NCBI GenBank assembly: GCA_027886175.1
Contig: JAJNNQ010000075.1
Span: 81,137,001-81,201,000, forward strand
DNA: 64,000 nt
Direction: 5' to 3'
Origin: Phylloscopus collybita
Lineage: Eukaryota > Chordata > Aves > Passeriformes > Phylloscopidae
Made by a program: the position numbers and the translations under genes. The first letter of the stretch is position 1, and every line of letters starts with the position of its first letter. Below are positions 26,641-38,834 of this stretch, in pieces. The notes beneath the pieces were generated by a model. The model was not told where the DNA came from and made no database searches. It saw nothing but the letters and a program-made list of their open reading frames with translations.

Positions 26641-27045
26641 CCACCTCCCAGGGCAAACCATCCCAGTACTTTACTGCTCTTTCCATAAAAAAACTTTTCC
26701 CTAATATCCAACCTATACTTCCCTTAGCACAGCTTAAGGCTGTGTCCTCTCGTTCTGTCAGTGGCTGCCTGGAGAAAGAGACCAACCCTCAACTGACCAC
26801 AGCCACCCTTCAGGAAGTTGTAGAGAGTGATAAGGTCACGGTTGAGTCTCCTTCTCTCCAGGCTAAACAACCCCAGCTCCCTCAGTCGTTCCTCACAGGG
26901 TTTGTGTTCCAAGCCCCTCACCAGCCTCGTTGTCTCCTCTGGACACGCTCAAGCATCTCAATGTCCTTCCTGAACTGAGGGGCCAGAACTGGACACAGCA
27001 CTCAAGGTGTGGCCTCACCAGTGCCAAGTACAAGGGAAGAATTTC
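26641..27045 (-). mobile_element. CR1 LINE fragment, fairly well kept
   Basis: An antisense CR1 covering the end of ORF2 and the 3' region. The minus strand translates across about 26724-26921 to a segment with [20 protein letters not shown] then NFLKGGC, the usual C-terminal block of CR1 ORF2. The plus-strand text 'gaactgaggggccagaactg' 'gacacagcactcaaggtg' is the antisense of a strongly conserved CR1 stretch. Both ends are truncated: the 3' terminal hairpin/octamer tail is absent or eroded and the 5' side stops near 27045. Not functional. Confidence 0.88.
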
Positions 27046-27365
27046 CATGCTTACCTCAGCAAAGGATGAATTGCATCTGATTTTATCTCACCTTTTGCCT
27101 GCAAATCGGCTGTGCAAGTAGCTACAGAGTAGCTGAGATGAAGTGCAAGAAGGTCCTGTGTAAAGTGATACGCAGGAAGCCAAACAGCAATCTCCTTCCT
27201 CCTTTAAGTAATTATATCTGTCAAAAGTTTTAAAAATATAGAAGCTAAGATTGCTTTGTCATTCATCCATCATGGTCAACTCTCTCATTTGCAATACACT
27301 CACAAAATATTTTTCTTTCTCCTATGTTTGTCCTAAATAATGACAAATCACTGGTTTGTCATTAT

Positions 27366-27392
27366 AAGATCATCATACAAGATGATGATCTT
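27366..27392. repeat. Perfect 11-bp inverted repeat, 5-nt loop
   Basis: AAGATCATCAT, loop ACAAG, ATGATGATCTT. A second, weaker hairpin (TGACAAA/TTTGTCA) lies immediately upstream. Confidence 0.75.
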
Positions 27393-27960
27393 TGCATGCC
27401 AGTAATGTAACAGCCATGCTTCATTTTTATCTCAGAATTCCCAGGTCTGGTTTCCAACCTTAGGAAGAGCAACTGAACAGGTTATTATGTTTCCCAATGG
27501 CTTTTCATTTTAAGTCTGAAATGGAGGACAATTTTCTTATCTGACAATCTAGTGCACATGAATCCCTTACGTTAGAGAAAGCTTACAGTGTGGGCATGGT
27601 AACATGAAATAGCTCATTTTCCTATTCGTACAGTGAGCTCCATCCAGCCACAAAAGAAATACAAACAAAGAAACAAAAAAAGAAATGACAATTATTTTTT
27701 CTTGAGTTGTGTAGATTTAGCATTCATTCTGCCTGAAGTGAAATTGAAAGGCTGGGGAATCTTCAGCCAGTTAAAGAAATCCTTTTGGAACTAATCCATG
27801 TCTGTTTTGAAGTCAGTGATAGTTTTTCTAGTTGACTTCATTGATGCTAGATCGAATGGCTATAAGTGATGGTTTGTCTGTTTTCTTACTAGAAATTGAA
27901 TTTGCAAGTGAACATTTGGCCTCACTGAATTTCATCCATTTATTTTTTTTTATCTTCTAG

Positions 27961-28136
27961 TCAGCCTAGAATTTCACCCATTACATTTGAAAATAAATCA
28001 AACCCCACCAGCTTCCTATGGCCTGAAGTCAAGGAACAAAGATATTCCGGATTGTGTATATTTAAACACTGTCACACTTCTAAAAGCAAACAGATGTTTC
28101 AGAAAAAAAAGTTTATGGGCCATTACAGGACAGCAG
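27961..28136 (+). CDS. Candidate coding exon, unidentified (low confidence)
   Basis: A strong acceptor (a T-rich tract ending TATCTTCTAG at 27960) and a consensus donor CAG|GTAGAC at 28136/28137 bound 176 nt that stay open in one frame: two bases, then 58 codons. The peptide starts SLEFHPLHLKINQTPPASYG and ends SLWAITGQQ. Entry phase needs one base from the preceding exon; exit phase is zero. That exit phase fits the entry of the candidate at 30099-30158. I do not recognise the protein. A 58-codon open frame is expected by chance fairly often, so splice-site quality is the main argument. Confidence 0.2.
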
Positions 28137-30098
28137 GTAGACAGCCACATAAATGAAGCACAATTAGCTGACTACAAATTTTAGTCAATAGCAAAATATT
28201 TGATAAGGTGACCTTTTAAATTAACCTGCTTTAAAGATGCAATCTTTCTGAATAGACAGACACAAAGAAGCCTATTAGCAATAGGAAAGTTGAAAAGCCA
28301 TCAATCAGACCTGATGATAAAAAAGGTCAGTTTTCAAAAAGCTCCCTTAACCACTGAAGCTTTTTGCTTTAGCAGGAACAATTGCTTAATCAACACCACT
28401 TAGCTTCAATAGTTAAATTCTGTTTGAACAGAATGTGGTCATTTTGCTTGTTCAACTATAGTTCATACTATAGGAAGAGATTACAGAAACTTTTTCTGTT
28501 CCATGTTTTAAAAAGCTGTTCTGAAAAATGAATTCTGTAGTTTGTGTTTCAATGCTAGGAGAGCAATCCAGTGCAGCCAAAATGACTGCACAACAATATT
28601 TGGAGATCAAATGGAAATAGTCATTGCTACTTACCTAGCCAATCAGTCTCTCACTTTAAACATATGATGCTCACTTTAGAAATCTTTTAAAATCACTCTC
28701 CAAATGATGAAAATATTTGCACACATGAAAAAGGTCACAATCAACTACATTGTTTATACCTTTGTATGTGACCATGTTCCATCTGCTGCACATGAGGATT
28801 ATTCATTTAAGTTTTGTACACACAATCTCCTTTATCCACTTGGTGTTGGGATCTAACACTGTATAAAACATCCTGGACATTCAGTAGCAAAGTCTAAATA
28901 CAGACAACAAGAACTAGTTCCTTAATTTCTCTTACACATTAGTAAAAGTCTAAAGGATGCAAGACAATCCAATCCTAAAAGGTTCATTAATATCTTACTT
29001 TGTCTGGTGGAATTTAATTTAAATGCTTTTTTTTTTTTTTCATGTCAGAAGACCTCTTCTGATTTAATTTCTAACTAAAACACAAGGAAGGGTGTTAAGG
29101 TACAGACGTCTACAGGTGATTAGCACAGGGAAAGCCTTCCTTTCCATTGCATTTTCTCTTTGGAAATCTTTGGTGTACAGAGCCTTGCCTTTCTAGCACT
29201 AGATTTTCTTAAAATGCATTTCATTTTACATGGAGGTAGAATTGTGAAATAGGTATTAATTTCATTTTACCATAACAATGAAATGCATTACTTTTAAGTC
29301 AGGTGGAGTGAGTTCAGTGCACAGACAGACTAGCACATCTCCCAGCTTTCATCAGGAAAAGCAGGCTAGTCACCCTACTGTAGGAATGACAGTTCTGCTT
29401 TTCATACTAATCTCATTTTTTAAAAAATCTCTGAGACAGAAGTTGACAGTTTAAAGACAACAAAGAGAAAAAAAAAGGGGAGGAAGAAAAGAAGAAAAGA
29501 CAATTTGTCAGTCTTTACATGAAACATTGCTTTTTACTCATTTCTAGCCTCTAAACATTAAAGATCTTGTTGGTGTCCCCAGTTAAATGCAGGAGATCAA
29601 AGAATCAGTGATATATAACCTGATGTCTGTCTAGCAATATTTGAAGAAAGAGATCAACTGAAAATTATAGAAAAATATACCAAAAGTTGCTAGAATGTTA
29701 CTCTTTTTTTTTCCTTTTTAAAGAAACAAGAGGGAAATTGCAGGTGATCTTTCCTGACTGTTTCCTGTTATCACACAATTATGTAGATATCAAATGGACC
29801 ATTAAATTACATGATGAAGAAACACCATGAATGTAAAGTTCAAAAAGTATTTGTATCAGAAATATCAAATTATTATTGGTCCTCCCTGGCATCCACAACA
29901 ATATACTAGGTACTCTGTGTGGTCTATGTGACCTTATTTCTGAAGAATTTTACTTAGAAGAGTAAAAAAAAATTATTTTCAAATAATTTTTTAGATAAAT
30001 AATAGGAAAAAAACCCCACACAAGTCTGAAATATTTTGAATTTCCTTTCTTCTCCCCCTACATTTCCCCTTTAAATTCACCCTTTCCAATTATTTGAG

Positions 30099-30158
30099 TC
30101 CAAAAGGCTGAGAAAATACATGAAGAAAGAAAAGATGAAGAAAAGGAGAATTGAAAAG
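30099..30158 (+). CDS. Candidate short coding exon, unidentified (low confidence)
   Basis: 60 nt after a long pyrimidine-rich stretch (about 30048-30096, AG at 30097-30098) and before a donor AAAAG|GTGATT. It reads 20 codons in phase zero: SKRLRKYMKKEKMKKRRIEK, a highly basic run with no recognisable motif. Such peptides also arise from A-rich purine DNA, so this is weak on its own. It is recorded because its phase matches the candidate exon at 27961-28136. Confidence 0.15.
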
Positions 30159-32019
30159 GTGATTTTAACATTGTTTCTTCCCAAAAAATTTGGAATCATG
30201 TATTTTTGCTGTAAGTGTGGGTTTTTTTACTTACTATTGCATAAAAATGCTGCTGATTTTTTTGAGCTTTTTTCTTCTTTCTTTGACTGTCCACATAAAA
30301 GCAAATTATCTGTAAAGATCTGCGATAATTTGGTGGACTTACTCCATGTCTGATTCTTTTACAGAATCGAGTCAGAACTGGTAAAATTTAAGTCCTAGTG
30401 CCATCCTCATTCCCCAGTGAAGGGGGGGATACCTCTGTGGCTGATATCAGAGCATTGTGACATGGATTTTAAGTGGCCTAGAACTCACTTTCTACCTTTT
30501 GGAAGAAGTTTGGATCTTTAGGTCTTTGTGTATCTTCACAGCTTTAGTGTTGCAATTCTACCTCTTTTAGACTGCTGCTAAAATAAACTCAAAGATACCA
30601 CTAATGCAAGATTTAGCTGTAACTTTGCCTATGGGAGGAACGTATTACTCAGAATTTGTGTTCTTTGCACTCCTCAAATGGATGATGTGTGACTTTGAAA
30701 GGCTCTTTGATGCCAGAGCTACTCTGCTCTCCCCCTTGTGTAAGCTGCTTTGAGACTTCCAGATGAAAATGCTATAAAAGTTCTAAATGGTATTGCTGTT
30801 ATTATTTATTATATATTAAGCTAGAGTAAACTGCACATTACTTTTTTATGTTTATGCTTGGAAAGGGGAATGTATAGATAACTCATATTTGATAATGTAG
30901 GTATTTGGAACATTTGCTCTATGCCCTACCATCTGTTTCCATTATTAAAGCCCAAGGGTGGGCTTCCACATGGGTGGAAGTAGAACAAAGATGGCAAATT
31001 CATTTCACTGTTGTATGTATTGCATCAGGGATGTTTCTCTGTTCACTTTCTAGTTTTCATACTTCATCCAGCTGTAAGTGTCTGCTTTTTGTTTTCCTTT
31101 GTGCCAGTTGCTAATGGTGCACATCACTGGGTTGTGAGAAACATAGTAGTTTCATAAACTTTATTACAATGTCTCTATAAACATCTCAAAATCTAAAATT
31201 ACAAATAATTGCTTCTCATTAGCAATGGCCTATAAACAGTTTATTGGTTCACCAGTACTGAACCTGTATAAATAATACGTGCAGGACCAGAGGAACTAGC
31301 CTACGTGCTGTTAAACACAACCTGGACTATGACAAGTAAAATGCATGACAGCAAAAAAAGCAAAAATCCAACATGAGGAGCCACAAAGAATTTTCTTGCT
31401 TTTAAACAGAACTCCTGAGGAATCAACTGAGAGCTTTAGCATAAACATTTAAGGTATAATGAGATCTGTAGGCATACAAGAGATTTCTGGCAAACATGCT
31501 GATTTCAGCTTTTTTCAGATTGCCTATCATGGCCACATTTGCCTTTTGTTTTAGATTCAATAACAAATCCTTCAAAGATAATTGTAGAATATGTTAATGC
31601 CTTCTACAAAGTGAGTCCTCAACCTTCAATGTGGTACCTGACCATTAAAATGATTTTAATTGCAATATTAATTGCTGCAGTGTTAGCAGCCTGCTAGATA
31701 ACTGCAATTATGTGCAATTCAAAGGCTGAAATCTTCTGGACTGAAATGTGATTTTGGGTTCCACAAACTGACTGTGGCCACTGTCAGAAATGATACACAT
31801 TGGCACATACGAGTGATGTTCAAATAAAGTCCTACATTTTCAAGAAATAATGTGTTGGAAGGTGTTTCTCACAAAAGAATCCAAGGCCCACATAGAGAAA
31901 ACTGGCATAAATTTTGGGTTCAAAGTCTTAATATTCAGGTAGACACAATATGAAAATGTATCAGAAAGTAATAAACAGTAAGAGCCATATCTGTAAGGGA
32001 AATTCCTTGAGTTAGTCTC

Positions 32020-32606
32020 TGTGCTAGTTTCAGTTAGAAAAAAGAAAATTTTCTTCCTAGTAGCTGGTAAGGGGCTGGGTTTGGATTTGTGCTGCAAACA
32101 GCACCGGCCAGTTACGTAGGGATGCTTTTGTTATTGCCCAGCAGTGCTTGCACAGAGCCAAGACCTTTTCTGCTCCTCGTACTGCCCTGCTGTCAAGGAA
32201 GTAGCAGAGGCATGGGAAGTTGGGAAGAGAGACAGCTGAGACAGCTGACTCCAACTGACCAAAGGGATACTCCAGACCATAGAGTGTCACACTCAGCACA
32301 TAAAACTGGGAAAGAAGGAAGGGTGGATTTCCAGAGTGATGGTGTTTGTCTTCCCAAGTCACCATTATATGTGATGGAACCCTTTTTTCCTGGATATGGC
32401 TCAACTCCTGTCTGCCCATGGGAAGCAGTGAACTAATTCCTTGTTTTGCTGTTTGTGTGTGTGGCTTTTGCTTTCCCTATTAAACTTTTTCTTAGCCCAT
32501 GACTTTCCCCACTTTTACCCTTCTGATACTCTCCCTCATCCCACCAGGAGAATATGAATGAACAGCTGCAAGGAGCTTAGTTGTCAACTGGGGTTAAACC
32601 ACAACA
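32020..32606 (+). mobile_element. Solo LTR of an avian endogenous retrovirus, same family as 3911-4391
   Basis: Begins TGTGCTAGTTTCAGTTAG and ends GGGTTAAACCACAACA (TG...CA). It is flanked by GTCTC (32015-32019) and GTCCC (32607-32611), a likely 5-bp target duplication with one change. Plus-strand landmarks are a TATA-like CATAAAACTGGG at about 32299-32310 and an ATTAAA poly(A)-signal-like site in CCCTATTAAACTTTTTC near 32480. The ACCCTTCTGATACTCTCCCTC block lies downstream of that site. No internal retroviral sequence is adjacent. At about 587 bp it is longer than the inverted copy at 3911-4391. Confidence 0.85.
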
Positions 32607-35600
32607 GTCCCCAAAACTGAGAAAGTTGAACGGTTTTCAAAACTTTGGAACCTCAAGAGGCCTTCCAGAAGGCAAAAGGAATAGTCTTTTATTAGTTCAC
32701 AGGTTTCAGCTTTGTTCTCTTTGATGACTAAAAAATTATATTGTAGGATTGTTGTTGATTGCAGGCAGAATTGCTCAAGTGCAGTTTTTAAATGCCTTAT
32801 ATAATAAGACTATGAAATTATTCCACACATGGATTGTTTAAAACAGCTGCAGTAAGTGCCTGAAATTATTTCATCTAGTACAATGCCATTTTAACTACTT
32901 TTTTAAATTTAGAAAAATATATGCAATTAAGGTGCAATTACCGAAAAATGAAAGTGCCAGTATAATTAAAATACATTAAATGTATAAATAATCCAAAGTT
33001 CTTTCTGATTTATTTGTCTGTTTCTATTCTCTGAATTGTTTTTTTGAGATATTTTCTTTCACGTATATTTTAGGAAGCTTAGCTGGTGGAAAACATTTCC
33101 CATATGTCAAAATCATTTAGCATCTTTCCCAAAATAGTTAAATTAACACTTTTTTTAAAATCAAATTAGACATAACATCAAAAAAGCTATAGATCAGGAT
33201 GTGGAAGTAGCAGTCCTGAGAGCTAATGTTCAATTAAACCAAGAACAAACTCACTCAGCATTACTTTCATCAGAAAGACACTCCTAATTCTGCCTCCCTA
33301 TAACTGAAAAAGGCTGAAGTGTTTAATGAAGAAACAGGACTGAAAAACTTAGAAATGGAAAAAATAGTATAGTGTAGAGAAAATTTGAAAGATATATGTC
33401 CACCTTCTCTCCCAATACTAGACATCCAGGAAAACTGACTTGCTGCAACTTCATGACTGATAAATCAAAAAACATTCTCACACAAGCACCTTAGGGAACC
33501 AATTGCCTGAAAGTATCACCAAGGCCAAGAGCTTATCAGAGTTGAGAACAGGATTTAACATTCACATAGATAAGAAGAATATACAAACCTATAACAGTAG
33601 GATTAAGTTTTTGACCCTGCACCTATTGGTCTGAATGGGTTTCCTATGACTTCAACGGTGTGAGATCCAGACTGGAAAAGAGAATTTTAGAAAGGATAAA
33701 AGCCTTTTGCTTCAGAATATAAGAAAGGCTTTAACAATAGAGATTAGGAAAATATTTTTCTGGCAGTGAATCCCATAACTTTGTGATGGATATTTCTTCT
33801 CTATTGTGTTAGTTTGGGCATGAATTTGTCTTTGTCTTTCTTTTTAGGGGTAAGCTTAAAAACACTATCAAAATCCTCATCAATGGAATGTAAGTCAGTC
33901 ACAAATAGAATGGATCCAGACTACTTAATATTAAAGTACTGTTAGAAATAGTAACCAGTATATGCTGAGAAAAATTAAAATATGGGGATTTCTTATTGAA
34001 TCTGAAAGAGTATTGTACATCAGCTCAAGTCAAACTGAAAGCAAATAATTTCTGATTAACTTTTATGTATCTTGCAGATAATGTATAATATGTGTATTTC
34101 TGCTGCGGCTGTAAAAAATTGCTCTTATTTTTTAAGTGAATAGAAGAATTAATACTGCATATTCAGATGAAACCTGCCCAGATGATCAGAGCATATTTTA
34201 AAGCCAACCTTAGCAGTCTCACCTACTCTTTCACTGGAGAGTCAATAGTGTCATTATGCCAATAGCTAGATATGCAAATACAGGTCTAACTCCAGAGAAC
34301 TTTAAATTGTTTTTGTTTAATTTCTACTGTGAAATATTGCCTTAGTGCTACTTCCAAGTGTCTTCAAACCTTACTTATAAAAAGAAAAGGATCATGCAAT
34401 CATCTTAAATATCAATAAATTTCCTATTGGTCTTTCTGATCTAATGTTTTCTTGGCATGCCAAAACGTACATGAACAAACAATTGCAAAGCAGAAATTAT
34501 TCCTTCTGAATTATTCTGAAAATTATTTTGAAAATAATTTTATGACAGTTACTACTCCTAGTTATCAGAATTATGGCACTCAGTATGAGTGAGAAAATGT
34601 GGATTTCTTTATGGAGAGAAAAAGAAAAGTTTTATTGCTGTAAATTATTTTTTAATGATCGAGCACATATTAGAACATATTTTCATTTTGTAACATTTAT
34701 TTATAATGAATACATCCTATATATGCATACACATTTGAGTATCTACACTTTACATGCTTATTTGAAATCAGCTACCAACAAGCTATGGCTGAATTATTCA
34801 CAATAAAAAAGTTGTCTAAAATGAAGACAGTTCACAGACATTGAAAGCAAGTTAGACAGAATAGAAACTCTAAATTAAAAATAACTTAGTCTTTAAATAT
34901 TCTCAGTACTTCAGAAACATATTTTTTTGCCTAGGGAGATTGATGCCTTAATCCTTAAAGAAACTTTGAAATTGTGAATATATATATATATTTGTATTAG
35001 ATGGTACACTTAGAAGGTGACATTTTATAAATAAAGAAAAAAATTTACCTTTTGGACACCAGCTGTTTCCTAGCAAAGCAGGAGACTACTACTCTTTGAA
35101 TTAATCATAAATAATTACATATAGCAGCATAAACTGTTCCTTGGTTTCTTAACAGAAAACGTGGAACAATTTTCCTTTCAAGCTTGGAGAGCAATACCTG
35201 GTGCTACTTTTAACATTGTGACTGAAACCTGAGACTACAAAAGATTGTTGCTGGATATAACTGTTGCTATTAAATTGTTTAAGAATTTTTGATATTGTGA
35301 CTGATGGCTCTGACTTCACACTGCTTGAAATTTATTGAACTTGGATAGATTCACATGAAATATTTTTCGAAAAAAAAAAAGACTTCATATTTCTATTATA
35401 TTTAGGTAGACATAGTGAAGCAGACTGTATTGGAATGCATTCTGGATACTAAAGGTGGTACTGGGAATCTTCTCATTTCACACCAGAAGTTTAAATGTTA
35501 CTCATGTATCATGGAGAATTTCAAGTTTCATTGCAATGTGAACAGTGCTGCACAAATATATCATATTTGGCATATGTATTCCAATTCAAAAGAGAATCAT

Positions 35601-36112
35601 TAACTTCTCCTAATAAGTATGTTATTAAGTTAAAGAAAATACATCTATCAGCTTCATGGGGTTTTGGTAAGATGAGGGAGAAGTGTAGTGGATAGTAGGT
35701 GTAAAGCAATAGCAATCCCAACTTTGTTTGGACTTATTTGTATTAGATGATCATCAACATTTTTTCTCAAGGCAGTCTCTCCTGGAAATAGTAAGATTCA
35801 CATTTTTTCCCATAAACTTTAAACACTTTTATGTATATTAACTTATTTTTAGATTCAGGATCTCATTAAGATAATCTCATTCCAGATAATTGATAAAACT
35901 TTCAAATAAAATCCCTTTCTCATTTCATCTGTTCTTAAATAGATGCAAACCATGAAATTAAAAAATTCAAAATTTGCTTTTATTTTCTGTACTTTTAATA
36001 AAATCTGTTTGTTATCCTGGCATTTGCAGTAATAACAGAACAATGGTCTGTAACCTTTTCATAAACACAATACATTACTACATCATAAATAATTCATAAT
36101 AATGAATCATAT
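32607..36112. other. AT-rich unique segment, no supported gene
   Basis: Unique-looking sequence; (TA)n near 34978-34992 and an 11-12 A run near 35371. An open stretch at 35406-35454 follows a fair acceptor but has a poor donor. Candidate exon 33848-33889 is listed separately. Confidence 0.45.
33848..33889 (+). other. Exon-like 42-nt stretch between strong splice sites
   Basis: A very strong acceptor (TTTGTCTTTGTCTTTCTTTT followed by TAG) and a GTAAGT donor enclose 42 nt. One frame begins with a stop codon (GGG TAA); the other two are open. In the frame needing two bases from the previous exon it reads GKLKNTIKILING with two bases left over. That matches the entry phase of the candidate at 41121-41271. 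Such a short interval can easily be coincidence in T-rich DNA. Confidence 0.12.
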
Positions 36113-37075
36113 GAATTATAGAATCATAGAAAAAGAAAGATTGGATGGGATCTTAAAGATCATCTCTTCTCAACCCCTCCTGCCATGGGCAGGGGCACCT
36201 CCCACCAGACGACGTTGCTCAAGGACTTGGCCAACCTGGCCTGGAACACTGCCTGGGCTGGGGCATCCACAACCTCCTGGGCAACCTGTTCCAGTGATTC
36301 ACCACCCTCACAGCCAAGAATTTCTTCCTAATATTTATCCTAAATTTCTCTTTCAGTTTTTACCCATTACTCCTTGTCCTATTACTACTGTTCCTGACGA
36401 AGAGTCCCTCTCTGTCTTTCTGGTAGGTCCTCTTTGGGGAGGTGCCCACAAAAACTTTTCTTCTCCAAGATGAAGGGCCACGATTTTGCTTGTCCTCATA
36501 GGAGAGGTGCTCCAGTCCTCTTATCAACTTAGTGTATGTTCACTGGACTTGCTCCAACAGTTCCCTGTCCTTTTACGCTGGGAACCCCAGAGCTGGGTGC
36601 AGCACTCCAGGTGAGATGGCACCAGAGCAGAGTAGAGGGGGAGAATCACCTCCTTTGACCTGCTGGCCATGCCCCTTTGGATGCAGCCCAGGATTCCATT
36701 GGCTTTCTGGGCTGGGAGCACGTGCTGCTGGCTCATGTTGAGTTTCTCATCAGCAATCACCCCCAAGTCCTTCTCCTCAGGGCTGCTCCCAAACACTTCT
36801 CTGCCCAGCCTGTGGGTGTTCCTGGGACTGCCCTGACCCATGTGCAGGACCCTTGGCTTTGTTAAACCTCAGGAGGTTTGCACAGGCCCAGCTCTGCAGC
36901 CTGCCCAGGTCTCTCTGGATGCCATCCCTTCCCTCCAGCACGCTGACCCCCCACACAGCTCAGTGTTGTCAGTGAACTTGCTGAGGGTGCCCTGGATCCC
37001 AGTGTCCGTGTCACCAACAGGATGTTGAGCAGTATCAGCCCCAGAGTATCCCTTGAAGGACACTGTATGAGAGCT
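36113..37075 (-). mobile_element. CR1 LINE, about 1 kb, minus strand
   Basis: The 3' end is at 36118 (ATAGAATCATAGA, with the 'atgggatcttaaagatcatc' block following). Minus-strand translation gives recognisable ORF2 pieces. One is [20 protein letters not shown] with KANGILGC further on (36524-36841 frame). Before it comes a GIQGTLSKFTDNTELCGG segment (about 36950-37020), equivalent to the family's FADDTKL catalytic box. Here the box reads FTDNTEL, so the second catalytic aspartate is asparagine. Stops and frameshifts break the ORF. The 5' side stops near 37075. Confidence 0.9.
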
Positions 37076-37639
37076 AACAATGAATGGATGGTACATTATC
37101 AGGTTGACTGTAGGACACTGAACTATCAAAGAACATACAGAGCAAAAAACCACAACTTATCACCAGAGCAAAACCCTCCAAAAAAGAGAAAAATCTAACA
37201 TTTGATATTGGAGACTAGCAACTCGAATTTGCCTGGAAAGGAAAGAATCACAGTGATGAATGAACAGAGCAGAAGTCTTTGAAGATATGCACATTCACAA
37301 TGAAAATTACACAAAGGACCACAAATTATTATATTGTAAAATGGATAATACAAGGTAAGAAAATACTATAGTTTTCATATGGTTAGTGCTACAGATAATG
37401 GAAGAAGATGAGAAAGGTTTCTTTAAAGTTGCATGCTGCTTCTCTATTTCATTTATAACTGTGGTTCACACAAATTTTCCACAAGATTCTCTTTGTAAAA
37501 ATATATTTTTTTACATGAGAACTATGCTATATTAATACCTTTATTCTAAGGAGTCACATTTGTGCCAGGGATAACAACAGTATAGCTCAATATTGTGGGG
37601 TAGTCTCATTCCTTAATTATATTTCATTTTTGCTAAGAT
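37076..37639. other. Spacer between two facing CR1 copies
   Basis: AT-rich unique sequence separating the 5'-truncated ends of two CR1 copies in opposite orientation. Nothing else seen. Confidence 0.5.
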
Positions 37640-38834
37640 AGACTACATGAGCCTGGTTGTTTTGAAGAAGGGAAATGATAATATTCTAACTGATATTATT
37701 GCTAAACCACTCTTCATCGTCTTGGAAAGGTCATGGAGGACAGGAGAGGTACCTAAGGACTGAAGAAAAGTCAGTGTCACTCTAGTCTTCAAAAAGACAA
37801 GGAGGACCCAGGGAACTACAGAGCAGTCAGCATCACCTGCATCCCAGGAAAGGTGCAGCACATACTGGGTGTCATCTCTAAACTCATGGAAGACAAGAAG
37901 GTTATTGGGAGTAGTCAACATAGATTTTCTAGAGGAAAATTCTGCCTGACCAATCTGATGTCCTTCTGTGATGGCATGACTGCCTAGATGAGGGAAGAAC
38001 AGTGGATGTGGTCTGTTTGGACTTCAGCAAGCCTTTGGGTGTTGTCTGCTGTAACATCCGCAAGGGTAACCTAAGGAAGTTTGAGCTGGTTGATTGAATA
38101 GTCAGGTGGACTGGGAACTGCCTGATTGGCAGAGGGCTATGGTCAGTGGCACAGGGTCTGAGCCCTGTTGGAACCCTCCAGTTAGCATTGCTCCCCAGGG
38201 GACAGCACTGGGTCCAGTCTTGTTTGACTTATTTATCAGCTACCTAGAGGAAGGGACAGGGTGTCTTTTCAGCAGCTCTGCTGGTAATAAAAACAGGAAG
38301 GAGTGTCTGACACACCAGCAGGCTGTGCTGACATTCTGTGAGACCTGGACAGGCCAGAGAGCTGGTGGAGAGGAAGTTAATGGAATGAAGCAAAGGCAAA
38401 TGCAGGGGGCTGCAAGAGGACAGTCTGGGGACCAACCTGCTGGAAAAGCTGAGGGAGCTCAGCTTGTTTAACCTGGAGAAGATGGAGTGGAGACCTGACG
38501 AATACATGCAAATATCTTCAGGTCAGGCAGCAAGAGGATGGGGACAGGCTTTTTTCAATGGTGCTCATTAAAAGAACAAGAGGGAACAGGGGCAAACTGA
38601 AATACAGGAAGTTTCAGTTGAATATGAGGAAGAACTTATTTACTCTGAAGGTGATGGAGCACTGAAACGTTGTTCCAGATAGGTTGAGGTGTCTTCTTCT
38701 CTAGAGGTATTCAAAACCTGCCCAGATGTGAACCTGTACAACCTGATCTATGCCAATCCACTTCAGCAGGGGGATTGGACTAGACGATCTAAAGAAGTCT
38801 CTTCCAACCCCAACCCTTCTGTGCCTCTGTGACT
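37640..38834 (+). mobile_element. CR1 LINE, about 1.2 kb, plus strand, internally deleted
   Basis: Runs from an ORF2 segment ('attgctaaaccactcttcat', 'acaggagaggtacctaagga') to a CR1 3' end at about 38834. The palm motif reads VCLDFSKPLG near 38010-38040. The next block, in the 38094-38471 frame, reads APQGTALGPVLFDLFISYLE, matching the family's PQGSVLGPVLFNLFINDLD. The catalytic FADDTK box is replaced by SSAGNKN, so it is dead. About 300 bp between the mid-ORF2 'gaccaacctgctgga' and 'gggagctcagc' blocks are missing. Several stops and frameshifts. Confidence 0.9.

Larger units (their letters stand above)
27046..32019. other. AT-rich unique segment with two candidate exons
   Basis: No transposon recognised across about 5 kb. 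Small inverted repeat at 27366-27392. Candidate exons at 27961-28136 and 30099-30158 are listed separately; otherwise nothing is supported. Confidence 0.45.

Noticed and set aside
32089..32436. Overlapping 115- and 120-codon frames on both strands
   Set aside because: They lie entirely inside the solo LTR at 32020-32606 and have no coding meaning.
36102..37153. Multiple open frames on both strands
   Set aside because: All lie in the CR1 copy; the minus-strand ones are broken pieces of its ORF2 and the plus-strand ones are shadows.
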